Positions 1 to 12,177 of a stretch of 64,000 nt of DNA are shown piece by piece. Source of the DNA: Hofstenia miamia (lineage: Eukaryota > Xenacoelomorpha > Acoela > Hofsteniidae); assembly GCA_900660155.1 (NCBI GenBank), contig CABFPE010000720.1, positions 40,558 through 104,557 on the forward strand, read 5' to 3'. The first letter of the stretch is position 1. Every line of letters begins with the position of its first letter. The notes beneath the pieces are model-generated. The model did no database searches and was not told the DNA's origin. It was given only the letters and a program-made list of their open reading frames with translations. The translations under genes were made by a program, and so were the position numbers.

Positions 1-919
1 GCATAGTAAAATTGATTTTAATAACTATTCAAACATTTAAGTGCTGTCTTAGTACTTTTGTCCAACTCTGCGAAAGTTCTGGTTAAATAAGATCCAAACA
101 GGAAACTTTTAGCTAAAATTATATTGTATTCAAATTGTTTTTTAGAAGTGCCAGACGATACATTTTTATTATCTAACCTCATTAACCGATTATTGTACAG
201 AACTAAATCCAATAAACTATTTTAATTATTAAATTAGTAACTGTCTCGACGTTTTTGTCCAGATCTGTACATGTTGATTCTATGCTGTAGATTTTTCAAG
301 ATTTACATTAATTGCCATTGTTATGTAGGATAATTGATCTATTTGAACCTTATTCACTCAATGGATCTGTGGGTTAGATCGATTTATTATTTAGTTTATG
401 TTGTGCCTGAAAATATAATGCATCTGCGACATTGTGCTATTTTGTTTTTAGTTTCAATTACAGCTTGCCAAGGAAAATTCCCTGTTTTAGTGCTTATTTC
501 AATTGAGAAGAGATATATTAGCTGAGAAGCTCTATGATTCTATTATTGTTTAATTTTCTTTAAAAAGTAGAGATAGGAGGCTGATGTTGAAACAATGATT
601 TGTTTTTCTCCATAAAATGGTGTTTGCATAAAACTCTAAATTTTTATTATAGAGCAAGCAATACACATATTTTATATCTAGTTTGATATGGCATTCCGTT
701 TCCATCAAATGTTTTTTTTAAGCAATACACATTTTTTACTTACATCATCGCCTTAAAATCCATGTTTTGTCATTTACCTCGAATGTCAACTATTAAACTT
801 GTTTAAGTGAATTCATATCTCTGATTAAATATATTTCATATTTCACAGAACGAGTGCATTTTAGTAGTAAATCATGTCAGCTGCGCATTTTGACTGGATA
901 GTTACATTGGTGTTTTTAG
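1..919. other. Intron or upstream sequence of the ABC transporter gene
   Basis: AT-rich sequence with only short open frames that lack domain character. It lies before the first exon I can support, so it is presumably intron of the ABC transporter gene, whose N-terminal half must lie before the window. I see no RNA gene or recognisable transposon here. Confidence 0.5.
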
Positions 920-1097
920 TTTGTTGTTTGGCCGCCTCCCGATATCAGGAAACGAACAAATATACTATCTCATTATCTATGTTGGCATTATATTCGTGAG
1001 TAGTATTTTTGCTCTATTGCGTTTTGTCATATTTACAATTGGTGCTGTCCATGCTGCTCAACGATTTCAATTCCGTCTTCTTCAAAGTGTATTTCGG
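920..1097 (+). CDS. ABCC-type ABC transporter, exon a (start of second membrane domain)
   Basis: This is the first visible exon of an ABCC (MRP4-like) exporter. ABCC proteins are plasma-membrane pumps for organic anions and conjugates, built as TMD1-NBD1-TMD2-NBD2. The exon encodes a hydrophobic stretch (YYLIIYVGIIFVSSIFALL), a second one (FVIFTIGAVHAA), then an amphipathic segment ending RLLQSVFR. These match the TM8/coupling-helix area of TMD2. The donor is CGG|gtattt (phase 0), which joins in frame to the exon at 10544. The acceptor tgtttttag|T at 919/920 is the likeliest start; a second AG at 947-948 is possible. The reading frame and position within the family are clear; the exact 5' edge is not. 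Confidence 0.72.
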
Positions 1098-2516
1098 GTA
1101 TTTTTTTTTTTAAGTGAAATTATTTAGGAGATTCTTAAATCGTTTTTTTTCAATTTTGATAAATATTTTGGCAGGAGCCACTGACGTTTTATGGATATCT
1201 ATTTATATTTATTGATAACGATATTTGAAATGCTACACTCATTTTTATCAGAATTTTATTAGTTTGAAAAACTTAATGCAGCCCTTTATCAAAATATATA
1301 CATATCTATATCTAGATAAGAGCATTAAATGTAGAAATCAATCACCAACGATTAAAGATTGCGCAGAATAGACTAACATATAATGTAACTCGTTAGAATC
1401 CTGAAATCTATTCAACAGTTCCATTTGAGGGATAGCATTTAAAACTTGCATTTGCTAAGGCATGTGGCAGCGATATATGAGAAAAGGTTAAACAACCTAA
1501 AGAGGACATATTCCTCAACTTTGACAGTTTAGATGTTACTTTGGGTGATCAGTACTGGAATAGACTTATACGCCAGTTGCGGATGGTACTATTTCAAGCT
1601 TTTTGGTCGTCATGTCATAAATTGAACCTGAACTGTTTAAACACTAAATACCATATCTGGATTATATCAGTATGACATTTCCACGCTTCAAAATTATTTG
1701 AAAATAAATTTTTAAAAACTTTTTTTATATTTGGGTACCTATTTTCCATTATCCCTCAAAAGTAATTTTTGTTTAGGTTTGATAATTTCTTTTGAAATTT
1801 AATTCTAGTTACTGTCGACAATTAGTAAAGTAGCCATAATAGAAAAAAATATGTTTTATGCGACACAATGATTATGCACAACTATTTTAGCATAACCAAT
1901 GCACCTACAAATTAAACTATGAAAATTAGAAATCAAAATCCAAAAAACCGTAAATTGTTGACTGGTTAAAAGTAAATACTTTAGTAACATATGTCAAACA
2001 TAAGAATTACTGTGATATGGGAGTGGGTCCATTGACACTTATGCACATAAAGCAAACAAAATAAAAAGTACAGCACCTAGTTACTAACAACTGGCATGCC
2101 GGCTGAGTCTGTCTAATCAGAGGATGTTTATAATACACAAAGCAGGAGGTTTAAAAATTCAGCATCAAAATTGACACCAACACAATTTAGACAAAAAGTT
2201 ATTGGAGCCATTACGTAAATTGCATCTACAAATTACAACAAGTATGATAAAAATTAAGCAAGAGACAAAATTAGTTCTTTTCTTCTCAGAAATAATTCGA
2301 AAATTTAACGCATTTTTGCCTAATTTAGTTAATTAGTTTAATGATTTCAGTTAAACACAGTGTGATCTAGCTAGTAGCTATGATATATAGAAACCCGATA
2401 AATTCCAGCAGTTGCTTTAGCCTATTATGGAATCTAAGCTTAATCATTAATTAACCATTCGTCTGTCGTAGGCATTCCTTTCATAAACCAAACGTTGAAG
2501 TGATGGAGAACTTGCC
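1098..2516. other. Intron sequence, no gene seen
   Basis: First part of the 9.4-kb intron between exons a and b. It is AT-rich with homopolymer runs; no coding stretch or RNA gene is recognisable before the tandem array begins at 2517. Confidence 0.5.
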
Positions 2517-3633
2517 TGACTTTAAATTCCAACCATTGATGATCAGTTTAACGGATTCGTTTAACCGATTTTTAGAAAAAGGGTTGTGCAATATTCAATT
2601 TATAAAATTACAACTCATTTGCAGAGGCATTGTAATCGAGTTTATACACTCTCTATGCTGAGACGATTCTTGCGATTCTCAGTCAAGAACTTAGCCTTAG
2701 AGAAGGCCCGCTCGGCCAAGGCGGGTATTAGAAGTACACAAAGCACAACTTTAGCTACTTTCTCTATCTTTGTATATGTATTCTGTTTTGACTTTAAATT
2801 CCAACCATTGATGATCAGTTTAACGGATTCGTTTAACCGATTTTTAGAAAAAGGGTTGTGCAATATTCAATTTATAAAATTACAACTCATTTGCAGAGGC
2901 ATTGTAATCGAGTTTATACACTCTCTATGCTGAGACGATTCTTGCGATTCTCAGTCAAGAACTTAGCCTTAGAGAAGGCCCGCTCGGCCAAGGCGGGTAT
3001 TAGAAGTACACAAAGCACAACTTTAGCTACTTTCTCTATCTTTGTATATGTATTCTGTTTTGACTTTAAATTCCAACCATTGATGATCAGTTTAACGGAT
3101 TCGTTTAACCGATTTTTAGAAAAAGGGTTGTGCAATATTCAATTTATAAAATTACAACTCATTTGCAGAGGCATTGTAATCGAGTTTATACACTCTCTAT
3201 GCTGAGACGATTCTTGCGATTCTCAGTCAAGAACTTAGCCTTAGAGAAGGCCCGCTCGGCCAAGGCGGGTATTAGAAGTACACAAAGCACAACTTTAGCT
3301 ACTTTCTCTATCTTTGTATATGTATTCTGTTTTGACTTTAAATTCCAACCATTGATGATCAGTTTAACGGATTCGTTTAACCGATTTTTAGAAAAAGGGT
3401 TGTGCAATATTCAATTTATAAAATTACAACTCATTTGCAGAGGCATTGTAATCGAGTTTATACACTCTCTATGCTGAGACGATTCTTGCGATTCTCAGTC
3501 AAGAACTTAGCCTTAGAGAAGGCCCGCTCGGCCAAGGCGGGTATTAGAAGTACACAAAGCACAACTTTAGCTACTTTCTCTATCTTTGTATATGTATTCT
3601 GTTTTGACTTTAAATTCCAACCATTGATGATCA
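2517..3633. repeat. Tandem array, 272-bp unit, four copies plus 29 bp
   Basis: Copies begin at 2517, 2789, 3061 and 3333, with a partial fifth at 3605-3633. The copies look identical, since every frame translates the same in each. On the minus strand each unit encodes a segment with AERAFSKAKFLTENRKNRLS, which resembles the C-terminal dimerisation region of hAT transposases. The array therefore seems to be an amplified 3' end of the hAT remnant that continues to about 6150. Perfect identity means either recent amplification or an assembly expansion. Confidence 0.9.
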
Positions 3634-3825
3634 ACTGTCATGGTTTTGTTCCACTTCATGGAATCCCACTTCACTGCACACAGTTGCGATCGGGTTTACC
3701 ATGTGAACCTTTTCAGTCATTGTATGAATTTATTTCATCTATTGAAGACATTTTCAAGAAATGTCACGCCTGTCATCTTCTCGCCAATGGATAAAAGTCT
3801 GCGAGAGTCCTTCAGAGGTTTTAAG

Positions 3826-4964
3826 TAGGGATGGGTTCCGGATAGTGAATTAGATAAACCGATTACCCTATAATTTGACTGCCGGATACCGGATAATATA
3901 TTCAGAGATGGAATTGGGGCAGGTCGACCCTTGGCGCAAAGTGGGGTGAGGCAAGTCGAGGCGAGTATTGGGCAAGATTTTTCTAAGTTGGGTTCTCATG
4001 GGGTAAAAGTGGGGTGAGAAGACTTTGAGTTGAAAATACTGAACCAAAAAACTGCCAATTTTAGAGATTGTAAAAATAACTTTCTTACATCACAGTTCTC
4101 TACTTGATAAAATTTTGATTGACTTGGAAATATTGAAAAATCAATTACCATGTATTTCCAACACTTAGCGAAATTAAATAATACCAATAAGGTCTTTTCG
4201 ATCTGATTTGTCATCAAAAGGCTTTACAATTATCCTTGCATAAATATATTGCATAAAATATAGCTGTATAGAGTTTAAAGTTTGTTATTTTGGCTATTAA
4301 TAATCATTTTAATATATATTGTTATTAGATTCCTATTGGCAGTAATAGTAGAGCTGGTATTTGAAAATGATTCTATATCTTCTAATCAGTAAGGATTCAA
4401 AATATTTGGCAGTGGTGCAGTGGTATGAAAATTTTTATCGAAAAAATATGAGCAATAAGGTATCGCAATTAGTTAGGGTTACGGTTAGAGAATTTTTTGG
4501 GGTTATAGAACATGAAACTTGGGGCAATTTGAGGCAGACGGAAATAGGGCACGGCGCAACGTTTGTTTGGCGGGGCAGCGCAGTACATAAAATCTGCCCC
4601 ATTTCCATCTCTTAATATATATTGTTGAATTATTACTAGGGTAGGCAGGAGTATGACCTTATTTTTATAACAAAACATGATGGAATTTTGTTGAATTTGC
4701 CATAAATTTCCATAGGGGTAAAGATTTCTGTCATAGGCTGAGTTTTCTTAAAATAGAGAAACTTCTCTCACTGCAGGCGATGTTGTTTGACATTTTTATA
4801 ATCTAGCATACAATTCCGATTAAATGTCCATCCCCTTTTCTTCCATTATAGCAGTGAATCTGTTATCCGGTAAAATCCGGCAAACAAGTTAAATTTTACC
4901 GGATTTCCGAATGAGGTTGTGAAATTGCCGATTTTACCGGATGCCGGATTCCGGCACATCTCTA
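3826..4964. mobile_element. Non-autonomous hAT-type element with 8-bp target duplication
   Basis: The left end starts TAGGGATGGGTTCCGGAT. The right end, reverse-complemented, starts TAGAGATGTGCCGGAATCC, so the termini are imperfect inverted repeats rich in CCGGAT. The flanks are gttttaag (3818-3825) and gttttgag (4965-4972), matching at 7 of 8 bases, as expected for a hAT target-site duplication. It interrupts the minus-strand hAT remnant, whose frame continues on both sides. No transposase lies inside. It is itself interrupted at 3903-4613. Confidence 0.7.
3903..4613. mobile_element. Nested hAT-type MITE, 711 bp
   Basis: The left terminus is CAGAGATGGAATTGGGGCAG. The reverse complement of the right terminus is AAGAGATGGAAATGGGGCAG. 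The flanks are aatatatt (3895-3902) and aatatata (4614-4621), matching at 7 of 8 bases. The CAGAGATG end and 8-bp duplication are typical of hAT elements. The interior has G-rich subterminal sequence (GTGGGGTGAGGCAAG) and no transposase. It sits inside the element at 3826-4964. Confidence 0.75.
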
Positions 4965-6344
4965 GTTTTGAGCATGCTGCAGTATAGAAAAAGGACGGAA
5001 AATCAACAAATTTGGGTATTGTCCCCAGTAATGTCTCCAATCTAACACAGAAGTTTCTCACCTCTTGAGATAATTCTTCACTTTCGCTCCACCTTTTCAG
5101 CAAAATTGCCATCCGTTTTATAAGTGGCTGTTCAAACCCTAAGAAGAGTTCTTACGTTCGAATTTTTAATAAAATTGATTGCATCTGCTTTTTAGCAAGA
5201 GGATCCAGCTTTGAAAATGCTCTAAAATGCTCTCCAGTTCTCTTGGTGAATGTGGGTTTGCAAACTGCAACTGTGTTAAATGACCATACCATCTTGTCCT
5301 TGCAAGTTTTGGACCATTGTGTTTTCTGAACAAACAATTGGTTGAAAATGGGATATCCTTCGCGGCATCCCACATCGCATTGTTGAGACGATGAGCCCAC
5401 ACCCTATGAATTGTTTTAAAACAGCGTCTCGATCGAATTGTTGTTCAAAATCACCAAACACATATGCATCGGCGTCATCAGCGTCTAAGATTCTGTATCT
5501 TCTTCTGAAATATCCTGGCCGATTGTATCAGCAAACAGTTGTTTGGATCAAGTCTGAATTTTTCCAATGTAGAATGGATTTCTTGAGCAGTTACTACTGC
5601 CTTTGTTGAGGAAAAATGACTTGAAAATAGTGTCTAAATAATAAGCTGCCAGTGGGGGGGGTTATAGTTCAAACCAATATGAGTAAATCTACCAATGGCC
5701 AATTTGGACGCCAACGTGTTTGGCATCATAGATTCGATTTAGTTTCTCTGTAGTGGCATTTTTATATCATTCTCGATAGATCTATAATCCGGAATCTTTC
5801 CATGATTGATAAGTGCTTGAAGAAATTCTCTCTTTGAATTATTTCGAAAGATATTGATTGGAATTAGTGAATTTATGAACCATTGTACCTCTCTTCAAAG
5901 TAGTATTTGCTTCTGATTCTATTGTACTCGTCATCCGAGATTGTTTTATGAGTAAGAAATTTTGAAATTCCGTGTAAATTTGTTGGTGCATTTTGTTGTA
6001 AATGATCCCTTGAAGACGAACTGAAGTTGTTTTTCCTAAGACCTTTCAGAATTTTGGGACAAATGATACACTCAACAGTCTTCTGTTGTGATTAATCGGA
6101 AATGTTGTTCAAGGAACTCTCTTTCTGGTTTCTGTTTCTTACCAGCCATACAATCTGGAAAATAAAGAAAGTTGTTTTAACAATTGAATTAAGTTATATT
6201 AACTATAGAATTAATTTGTATTAACGATTTTTGCGCATAAACAAGCAATTTTAAACACATATAAAACAAGCTATGTTTTAAACAATTACAACTCTGCCAA
6301 TAGAACAGTTGTATTTCTATTCACCATAGAAGTAAAACTGTGAT

Positions 6345-6628
6345 CAGGCACGTACCTAGGGGGGCGTTGGGTGCGAACGATCCCCCTTTTTAGATGACCT
6401 GCCCTTTTTGGAATTAAAGTTACACCCCTAATAAACCATATTTGTTATTCCGTGTGCGTGGTGTTATAAAATTTTCATATTTTATATTATATGTATTACA
6501 TTACTGACCATGATTGTTAATATACACATCACTAGAAAAATAACTTTTTCATTTTTTGTAAAAAGAATAGAAATGCCCTTTTCAGAAAATTCCGACCCCC
6601 CCTTATAAATTGCCAGGTACCTCGCCTG
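6345..6628. mobile_element. Short MITE with GTACCT-containing inverted ends
   Basis: The left end is CAGGCACGTACCTAGGGGGG. The right end, reverse-complemented, is CAGGCGAGGTACCTGG. Five-base direct repeats gtgat flank it (6340-6344 and 6629-6633). The interior is AT-rich, bounded by G-runs and C-runs. No coding sequence. The superfamily is unclear. Confidence 0.6.
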
Positions 6629-8101
6629 GTGATTAAACAATTCATCCTTAAAATATTCAATAAAAATGATAAGCAATCAGAAATTAGAAAATTAGATAGC
6701 GTCCCCAATCTTACGCTAGCAGCTGAAAGTAGAATCGTGATTCTAAGGAATCGCGAACGTGAATTATATCGTTGCCCAATAACATTCCGTTTAAAATTAA
6801 GCCAGATTTAACGCGATAGTTTAAACCAATTCTGTTAAAAAGCCGTTAATATTTGTGTATTTAACGCGTATTTAACGAATACCTTAAACTATAAATTAAG
6901 TGATCATCAATGATTCCAACAAGATATTATGATTGAAATGTTGACGACCCCACAACTCTTCACATATTTTGAGAGGCATGTTGTTGGTGATCTAAGGAAG
7001 ATTTAGAGAGTTGTTACTTGACCAGTAATCTCGCAGGAGTGGAACATAATAATCTACAGGCCAAAACTGCTTTCAATTCTCAAAAACATATCCTTTCTTT
7101 CTGTTGAGTAAAGTTGATGGTATGATCATTTTCAGAAAGAATGCTATCAAACAAACGTTTTCAAAAACCTGATATGATGTAGACCCAAACCAAGATCTAA
7201 AGCTATTTTGCCAAATTCGGATCTGGAAACAAAATGGAGGCGGACATTTTACAGAATTAGTCGTTTGTTGTGAAACAGCCTTTTCCATTTAAAATTGATG
7301 TCCGCGGATAAAATAGGTATGGTGGAACCTGATAAATCTACTACAATGAACTGCGCAATCCGAAAAATTTTAACTATATAAGCATTTGTCATTTTCTGGT
7401 ACTTCTATATTATTTCCAAAAAGTTGTTTATCTCCATTATCCAGTTGAAGTGCATCTTGTGTGTCACTGTCATCACAAAACAAATTCGGATTTACTTCTT
7501 TATCATTCAAATAAGACCTTTTGTTTTTCGATAGTTCAATAAGATGCAAGATCCTATTAGTGTATAACAAGTACACAATAGAATAACTGAAAATAGAAAT
7601 GCGCAAATTGTTTTCGACAGTTGTAAAAATTGTTTCACTTTTGTTTGGCTTAGAGCTCTGCTGTCAAACGTGCATTATCAAGCATTACCTTTGATGGATG
7701 AACGGTACATATTTGTAGAACGAAAGAAGATCTATTTCTATCAACAGAATACCTTCGACTAACACATAAGACTATCGACTGAAACGTAATGACTTGCCTT
7801 ATTATTATCAAGCAAAACATACATTAAAGGCATTATTGCAAAAGGTATTTGTCACAAATTCACATCCTAAAATAGGAGAAGCTTAAATCATCAAGCAAAC
7901 AAAGAAACATCAATTACTAAATAAGCAACAAAGCCTGATAGCATTAATTTATTCTAGTGTGCATGCAGTAATTGTGTGTTATAATAGTGTAGTCAATTAT
8001 AAATATTTATTTCCCCGCATATTTGTTACTGATGATGAATTTCAGAATCGAAACTGGTCTATATTTTTCATAGCGTTTAACAATGAATATACATATATAT
8101 A
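6629..8101. other. Intron sequence, no gene assigned
   Basis: Some minus-strand stretches look vaguely coding (7073-7288 and 7370-7606, the latter acidic), but they have stops on all sides and I recognise no domain. It is probably decayed transposon sequence before the scaffold gap. Confidence 0.4.
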
Positions 8102-9101
8102 NNNNNNNNNNNNNNNNNNNNNNNNNNNNNNNNNNNNNNNNNNNNNNNNNNNNNNNNNNNNNNNNNNNNNNNNNNNNNNNNNNNNNNNNNNNNNNNNNNN
8201 NNNNNNNNNNNNNNNNNNNNNNNNNNNNNNNNNNNNNNNNNNNNNNNNNNNNNNNNNNNNNNNNNNNNNNNNNNNNNNNNNNNNNNNNNNNNNNNNNNNN
8301 NNNNNNNNNNNNNNNNNNNNNNNNNNNNNNNNNNNNNNNNNNNNNNNNNNNNNNNNNNNNNNNNNNNNNNNNNNNNNNNNNNNNNNNNNNNNNNNNNNNN
8401 NNNNNNNNNNNNNNNNNNNNNNNNNNNNNNNNNNNNNNNNNNNNNNNNNNNNNNNNNNNNNNNNNNNNNNNNNNNNNNNNNNNNNNNNNNNNNNNNNNNN
8501 NNNNNNNNNNNNNNNNNNNNNNNNNNNNNNNNNNNNNNNNNNNNNNNNNNNNNNNNNNNNNNNNNNNNNNNNNNNNNNNNNNNNNNNNNNNNNNNNNNNN
8601 NNNNNNNNNNNNNNNNNNNNNNNNNNNNNNNNNNNNNNNNNNNNNNNNNNNNNNNNNNNNNNNNNNNNNNNNNNNNNNNNNNNNNNNNNNNNNNNNNNNN
8701 NNNNNNNNNNNNNNNNNNNNNNNNNNNNNNNNNNNNNNNNNNNNNNNNNNNNNNNNNNNNNNNNNNNNNNNNNNNNNNNNNNNNNNNNNNNNNNNNNNNN
8801 NNNNNNNNNNNNNNNNNNNNNNNNNNNNNNNNNNNNNNNNNNNNNNNNNNNNNNNNNNNNNNNNNNNNNNNNNNNNNNNNNNNNNNNNNNNNNNNNNNNN
8901 NNNNNNNNNNNNNNNNNNNNNNNNNNNNNNNNNNNNNNNNNNNNNNNNNNNNNNNNNNNNNNNNNNNNNNNNNNNNNNNNNNNNNNNNNNNNNNNNNNNN
9001 NNNNNNNNNNNNNNNNNNNNNNNNNNNNNNNNNNNNNNNNNNNNNNNNNNNNNNNNNNNNNNNNNNNNNNNNNNNNNNNNNNNNNNNNNNNNNNNNNNNN
9101 N
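8102..9101. other. Scaffold gap of 1000 N
   Basis: Exactly 1000 unknown bases, the usual fixed-size placeholder. True length and content are unknown. Long 'open frames' that cross it have no meaning. Confidence 0.99.
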
Positions 9102-9132
9102 ATTTATGTTAGTTATAATTAGTATGTTATAA

Positions 9133-9387
9133 TTAGTGACAATGGATCATTTCGTATTTTGGGATTAAAAATAATACCCATCCACCTTTAGATATTCCTA
9201 TTGTGTTCAATAATCTATCTCTTTTAAATAGTGCATACGTTTCATTAACAGACCATGTGCTACTTAATTTGATCGTCATTTTTAACCAAGTTTCAGAAAT
9301 TGCGAGCACTGGATAATTTTTAGAGCTTGAGATGAATTCTCTATATTCGAAATTTTTAATGCTTAGTTTCGGTAAATTTAAATTCAC
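9133..9387 (-). mobile_element. LINE endonuclease-domain fragment
   Basis: The minus-strand frame contains YPVLAISETWLK, then YALFKRDRL and ISKGGWVLFLIP. This matches the start of an APE-type endonuclease of jockey/CR1-like non-LTR retrotransposons (the 'ITETWL ... F.RDR ... GGGV' pattern). Only the N-terminal part of the domain is present; the rest may lie in the adjoining gap. It is an isolated, non-functional fragment. Confidence 0.65.
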
Positions 9388-10543
9388 GATGTCTTACCCG
9401 GTATTTAATCTTTTTTAATTATGATTCAAAATTTAAGATCGGACCATGATTAATTCAATAACACCACTAAATAGAAAATTATAAGAGTTTAATAAATGAC
9501 TTTTTGAAATGGATTCTAATAGTACATTTGCGCCTGGTTGAAGCCGTTAAAAGTACTCTTGAGTAGCAAATCTTTGATTTTTTTTTACTGGTAAGAAAAA
9601 GTCACCCTCACTGAATTTGAAAAGCGAAATAGGGACTATATCAATATAAAGTAATAATTTTGATTTGAAAATAGAATTGAATTTTTGCTGTCGCCTTGGT
9701 CGTGCTAAAAAAGTATAATGAATGACAAAACATAATTAAAAAAACAGCATAAACAGTCCAGTTAAAAATTTATTATATATATATATATATATATATATAA
9801 ATATATATATATAAAGAGAGAGAAAGAACAGTTTTGGAACATTTTTAAGAGCTCTAGTGGTTTTTTGAAGGATTTCTCTAAACTAATTCATTATTCATTT
9901 TTTCTTTATGAGTAATGGCTAACTGAGCCAAAAGTTTTCACCGAGATAACGATATAATTTCTCACAAAGCCTTTTACTACAAAAACAATGAGGAAATGGA
10001 TTCAACAAGGCACTTTAATTGAAATAGTAATATATATATTGTTAATCACAGTGAACAGTGGACAATAAAGGGTTGAGAAATGTATGCATCCTTAGTATAT
10101 CTGTAAAACATTATTTAAATTTTTCATTTACATTTTTTAACTTCTTTCATGTTATCCTCTTATGAAATTACTACGTTTTTTTCAGTAGTCAATATATCCC
10201 TCATTTTTTATGATCTTGGAGTTTCTTAATCTCTATATTAATCACAGGTATTTCTTGGTCAACTGATTTCTGATAAATTACAATCATAATTTTATTTTTT
10301 TTCTTTTGTATGGATATGATTTCCTGAGAACTTAATCGGTTGACAAGTGGTTTATTAATACAGGAAGTTTCCATAATTTTTCGGGAGGTAGCTCCTATGT
10401 CGTTGCCCAATAATGATACATATTGTTGCATTGAAGTGGAATTCTAAGCGTTTTGCCAAATCGGTCCACCCAACATATTTTAACTCTAGAATTGTTGTTT
10501 TATCAATTTTTTTATTGATAATGTAAAATATTTTGTCATTTAG
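9388..10543. other. Intron sequence with (TA)n microsatellite
   Basis: AT-rich intron. A TA-dinucleotide run lies at about 9773-9813. No gene, RNA or recognisable mobile element is seen in the remainder. Confidence 0.5.
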
Positions 10544-10759
10544 TATAGAAGCAGTTATATGAATTCCGCTCCAATTGGTTCAATTGTCAATCGATTTTCG
10601 AACGATGTCTACAAAGTTGATGACAGTCTTCCACTAACTTTCAGTTACTTTTTGTCTGTGCTTCTCGTTTTGGTTGGAAACGTTATAATCATTATGCTCT
10701 CACTTCCATACATCTTCCCATTTGTCTGTGTTCTAATATTTGTATTTTACAACGTGCAA
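10544..10759 (+). CDS. ABCC-type ABC transporter, exon b (TMD2 coupling region)
   Basis: The exon opens after tcatttag at phase 0 and reads YRSSYMNSAPIGSIVNRFS, then NDVYKVDDSLPLTFSYFL. This is the hallmark ABCC segment (the 'FF....P.GRI.NRFS.D....D..LP' block) that follows the first TMD2 coupling helix. Two hydrophobic stretches follow (VLLVLVGNVIIIML and FPFVCVLIFVFYNV). The donor is CAA|gtaaga at 10759/10760, phase 0. Both junctions are in phase with neighbouring exons a and c, and the residue count across the a/b junction equals that of MRP4-type proteins. Confidence 0.88.
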
Positions 10760-10903
10760 GTAAGATTTTGACGTGTTAATTAATAACTATTATGTCACAA
10801 CATTTAATTATAATCATTATGTAAACATCTGTTATTAAATTGCATTACAATGGTTTGAAGTATGACTAGCCTGTTTATTATACAGTTTAATTAGATTTTA
10901 GTC

Positions 10904-11320
10904 ATGCCTCCTGCTAATGTGTCTCTTGCAGACCTTCAGAATTTTAATGATGCCCAATTTGCTTCTGTGGTTGGTGCATTAAAGAAAGACGTCATCATCT
11001 TTCTGCTCGCCAAGCTATCTTCTTCCTGTCCAGTTCGCACCAGTCTTCCAACGTCAGCCCTTCCAATGTTGTCTTGTCGTCATTGTCAGACTCACTTCTG
11101 ATGTCTCGTCCATGCATTCGAAAATGTTCTCCTACAGTGCTTCTACTTCAAGTACCATTGCTAATCGTCTCAATCACCTTGCCCCTCCCCCCGCGTTCTT
11201 CACCTGCTGTTGCTCCCTCTCCAGTGCTGCTGCCCGCCCCTAAATATTCTTTTCCATCGTCTGCTCATCACCATCATCGCCCTCGCTTCATCGTTGGTAC
11301 CAATGTAAAAAGAGCTTAAT
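10904..11320 (+). mobile_element. Possible LINE ORF1-like fragment
   Basis: Two overlapping plus-strand frames start MPPANVSLADLQNFNDAQF and continue into a proline/serine-rich region. It lies just before a LINE reverse-transcriptase fragment in the same intron and orientation, so it could be the 5' part of the same insertion. I recognise no defined domain; the assignment rests on context. Confidence 0.3.
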
Positions 11321-11387
11321 TCGAAAATAGTTTTCTTCTTTCCTAAAAGGTTGGAACAACGAAATACAAGAATTTATTGAAATAAAG

Positions 11388-12110
11388 ATGGGATGTTCTC
11401 AAGGCACAGTTGGTGGTCCACGAACATTTATCATTTCCACTGATGATGATGTACTCTGCATCAATAAAGAATATCAGATATTTAAATACGTAGATGATAC
11501 AGTTAATCTTGTTCTATGTAATTCAAATTCATACTTTAAAAAATTACTCAAAAATGAATATGAAGGCATGAAATCTTAAGCAGATGAAAATGGAATGCAA
11601 ATAAATTTCGAAAAATCAAGCAATATTCGCTTTTACATTAATAATAGACCTCAATGTACTTGTAATATAATTAAGTTAAGCCCCTGCAAAGAATTAAATA
11701 TTCTTGGTGTGATATTTAATAATAATATAAAATTGACATCTCATTGAAAACAGCCACTATCTACTCTGAATAGATCTAAAGAATAGCAATTTTGACCAAG
11801 ATAACATTAACCAAGTATTTAATGCTCTGAAAACATCACAAATAAGATATGCACTTGTAGTATATGGTGCTGATTCTCATGTATTAATATGATTTACAAC
11901 TATTCAATCAGATATTTTAAAAATACTTAAAATTGAAGATCAGAGGTAAATGAAAAGAATTTTCAAATCCACGACATCCGCTATATGCATGTTTCAAAGA
12001 AAGAAAAGACTTACGGTATAATATACGAAATTGCAATAAATCTGAAAAGATAAAAACTAAAAACGAATCTTTCAATTGTTCCACGAGTGATTCGCCAGAC
12101 ATTTTTATAT
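11388..12110 (+). mobile_element. LINE reverse-transcriptase fragment
   Basis: GCSQGTVGGPRTF followed by FKYVDDTVNLVL corresponds to RT motifs B and C (G.PQG...GP...F and the YxDD catalytic box). NGMQINFEKS and LNILGVIFNNN correspond to motif D and the 'LG' thumb motif. Several stops and frame changes follow to about 12110. The element is 5'-truncated or internally deleted and inactive. It lies in the intron between exons b and c. Confidence 0.7.
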
Positions 12111-12177
12111 TTTTTGTATAAATGTCTGATTTTTAAATTTTTTGATCAGAAAAAAAAATTTTTTACTGTTTATTTAG

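Larger units (their letters stand above)
2517..6150 (-). mobile_element. hAT-like DNA transposon remnant, interrupted
   Basis: Read on the minus strand from about 6150, a degraded transposase can be followed through stops and frameshifts. There is an N-terminal start (MAGKKQKPEREFLEQH) followed by a cysteine pair suggestive of a BED finger. A middle segment (5152-5461) contains AHRLNNAMWDAAKDIPF, which resembles the conserved hAT block with a CxxHxxN-type motif. A further segment (4973-5112) follows. The frame resumes beyond the insertion at 3826-4964 and ends in the dimerisation-like region inside the 272-bp repeats. Family level (hAT) is inferred from motif resemblance. The element is clearly inactive. 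Confidence 0.5.

Noticed and set aside
873-998. Alternative frame with an ATG at 873 and a hydrophobic start, overlapping exon a
   Set aside because: It ends in a stop after about 40 codons and does not match ABCC proteins; the exon a frame does.
2586-3794. Repeated 115-130-aa plus-strand frames in the 272-bp array
   Set aside because: The minus strand has the hAT-like peptide; the plus frames are its antisense and have no known domain.
7959-9132. Open frames of 349-387 codons across the first gap
   Set aside because: They consist almost entirely of undefined codons from the 1000 N; the flanks show no coding character.
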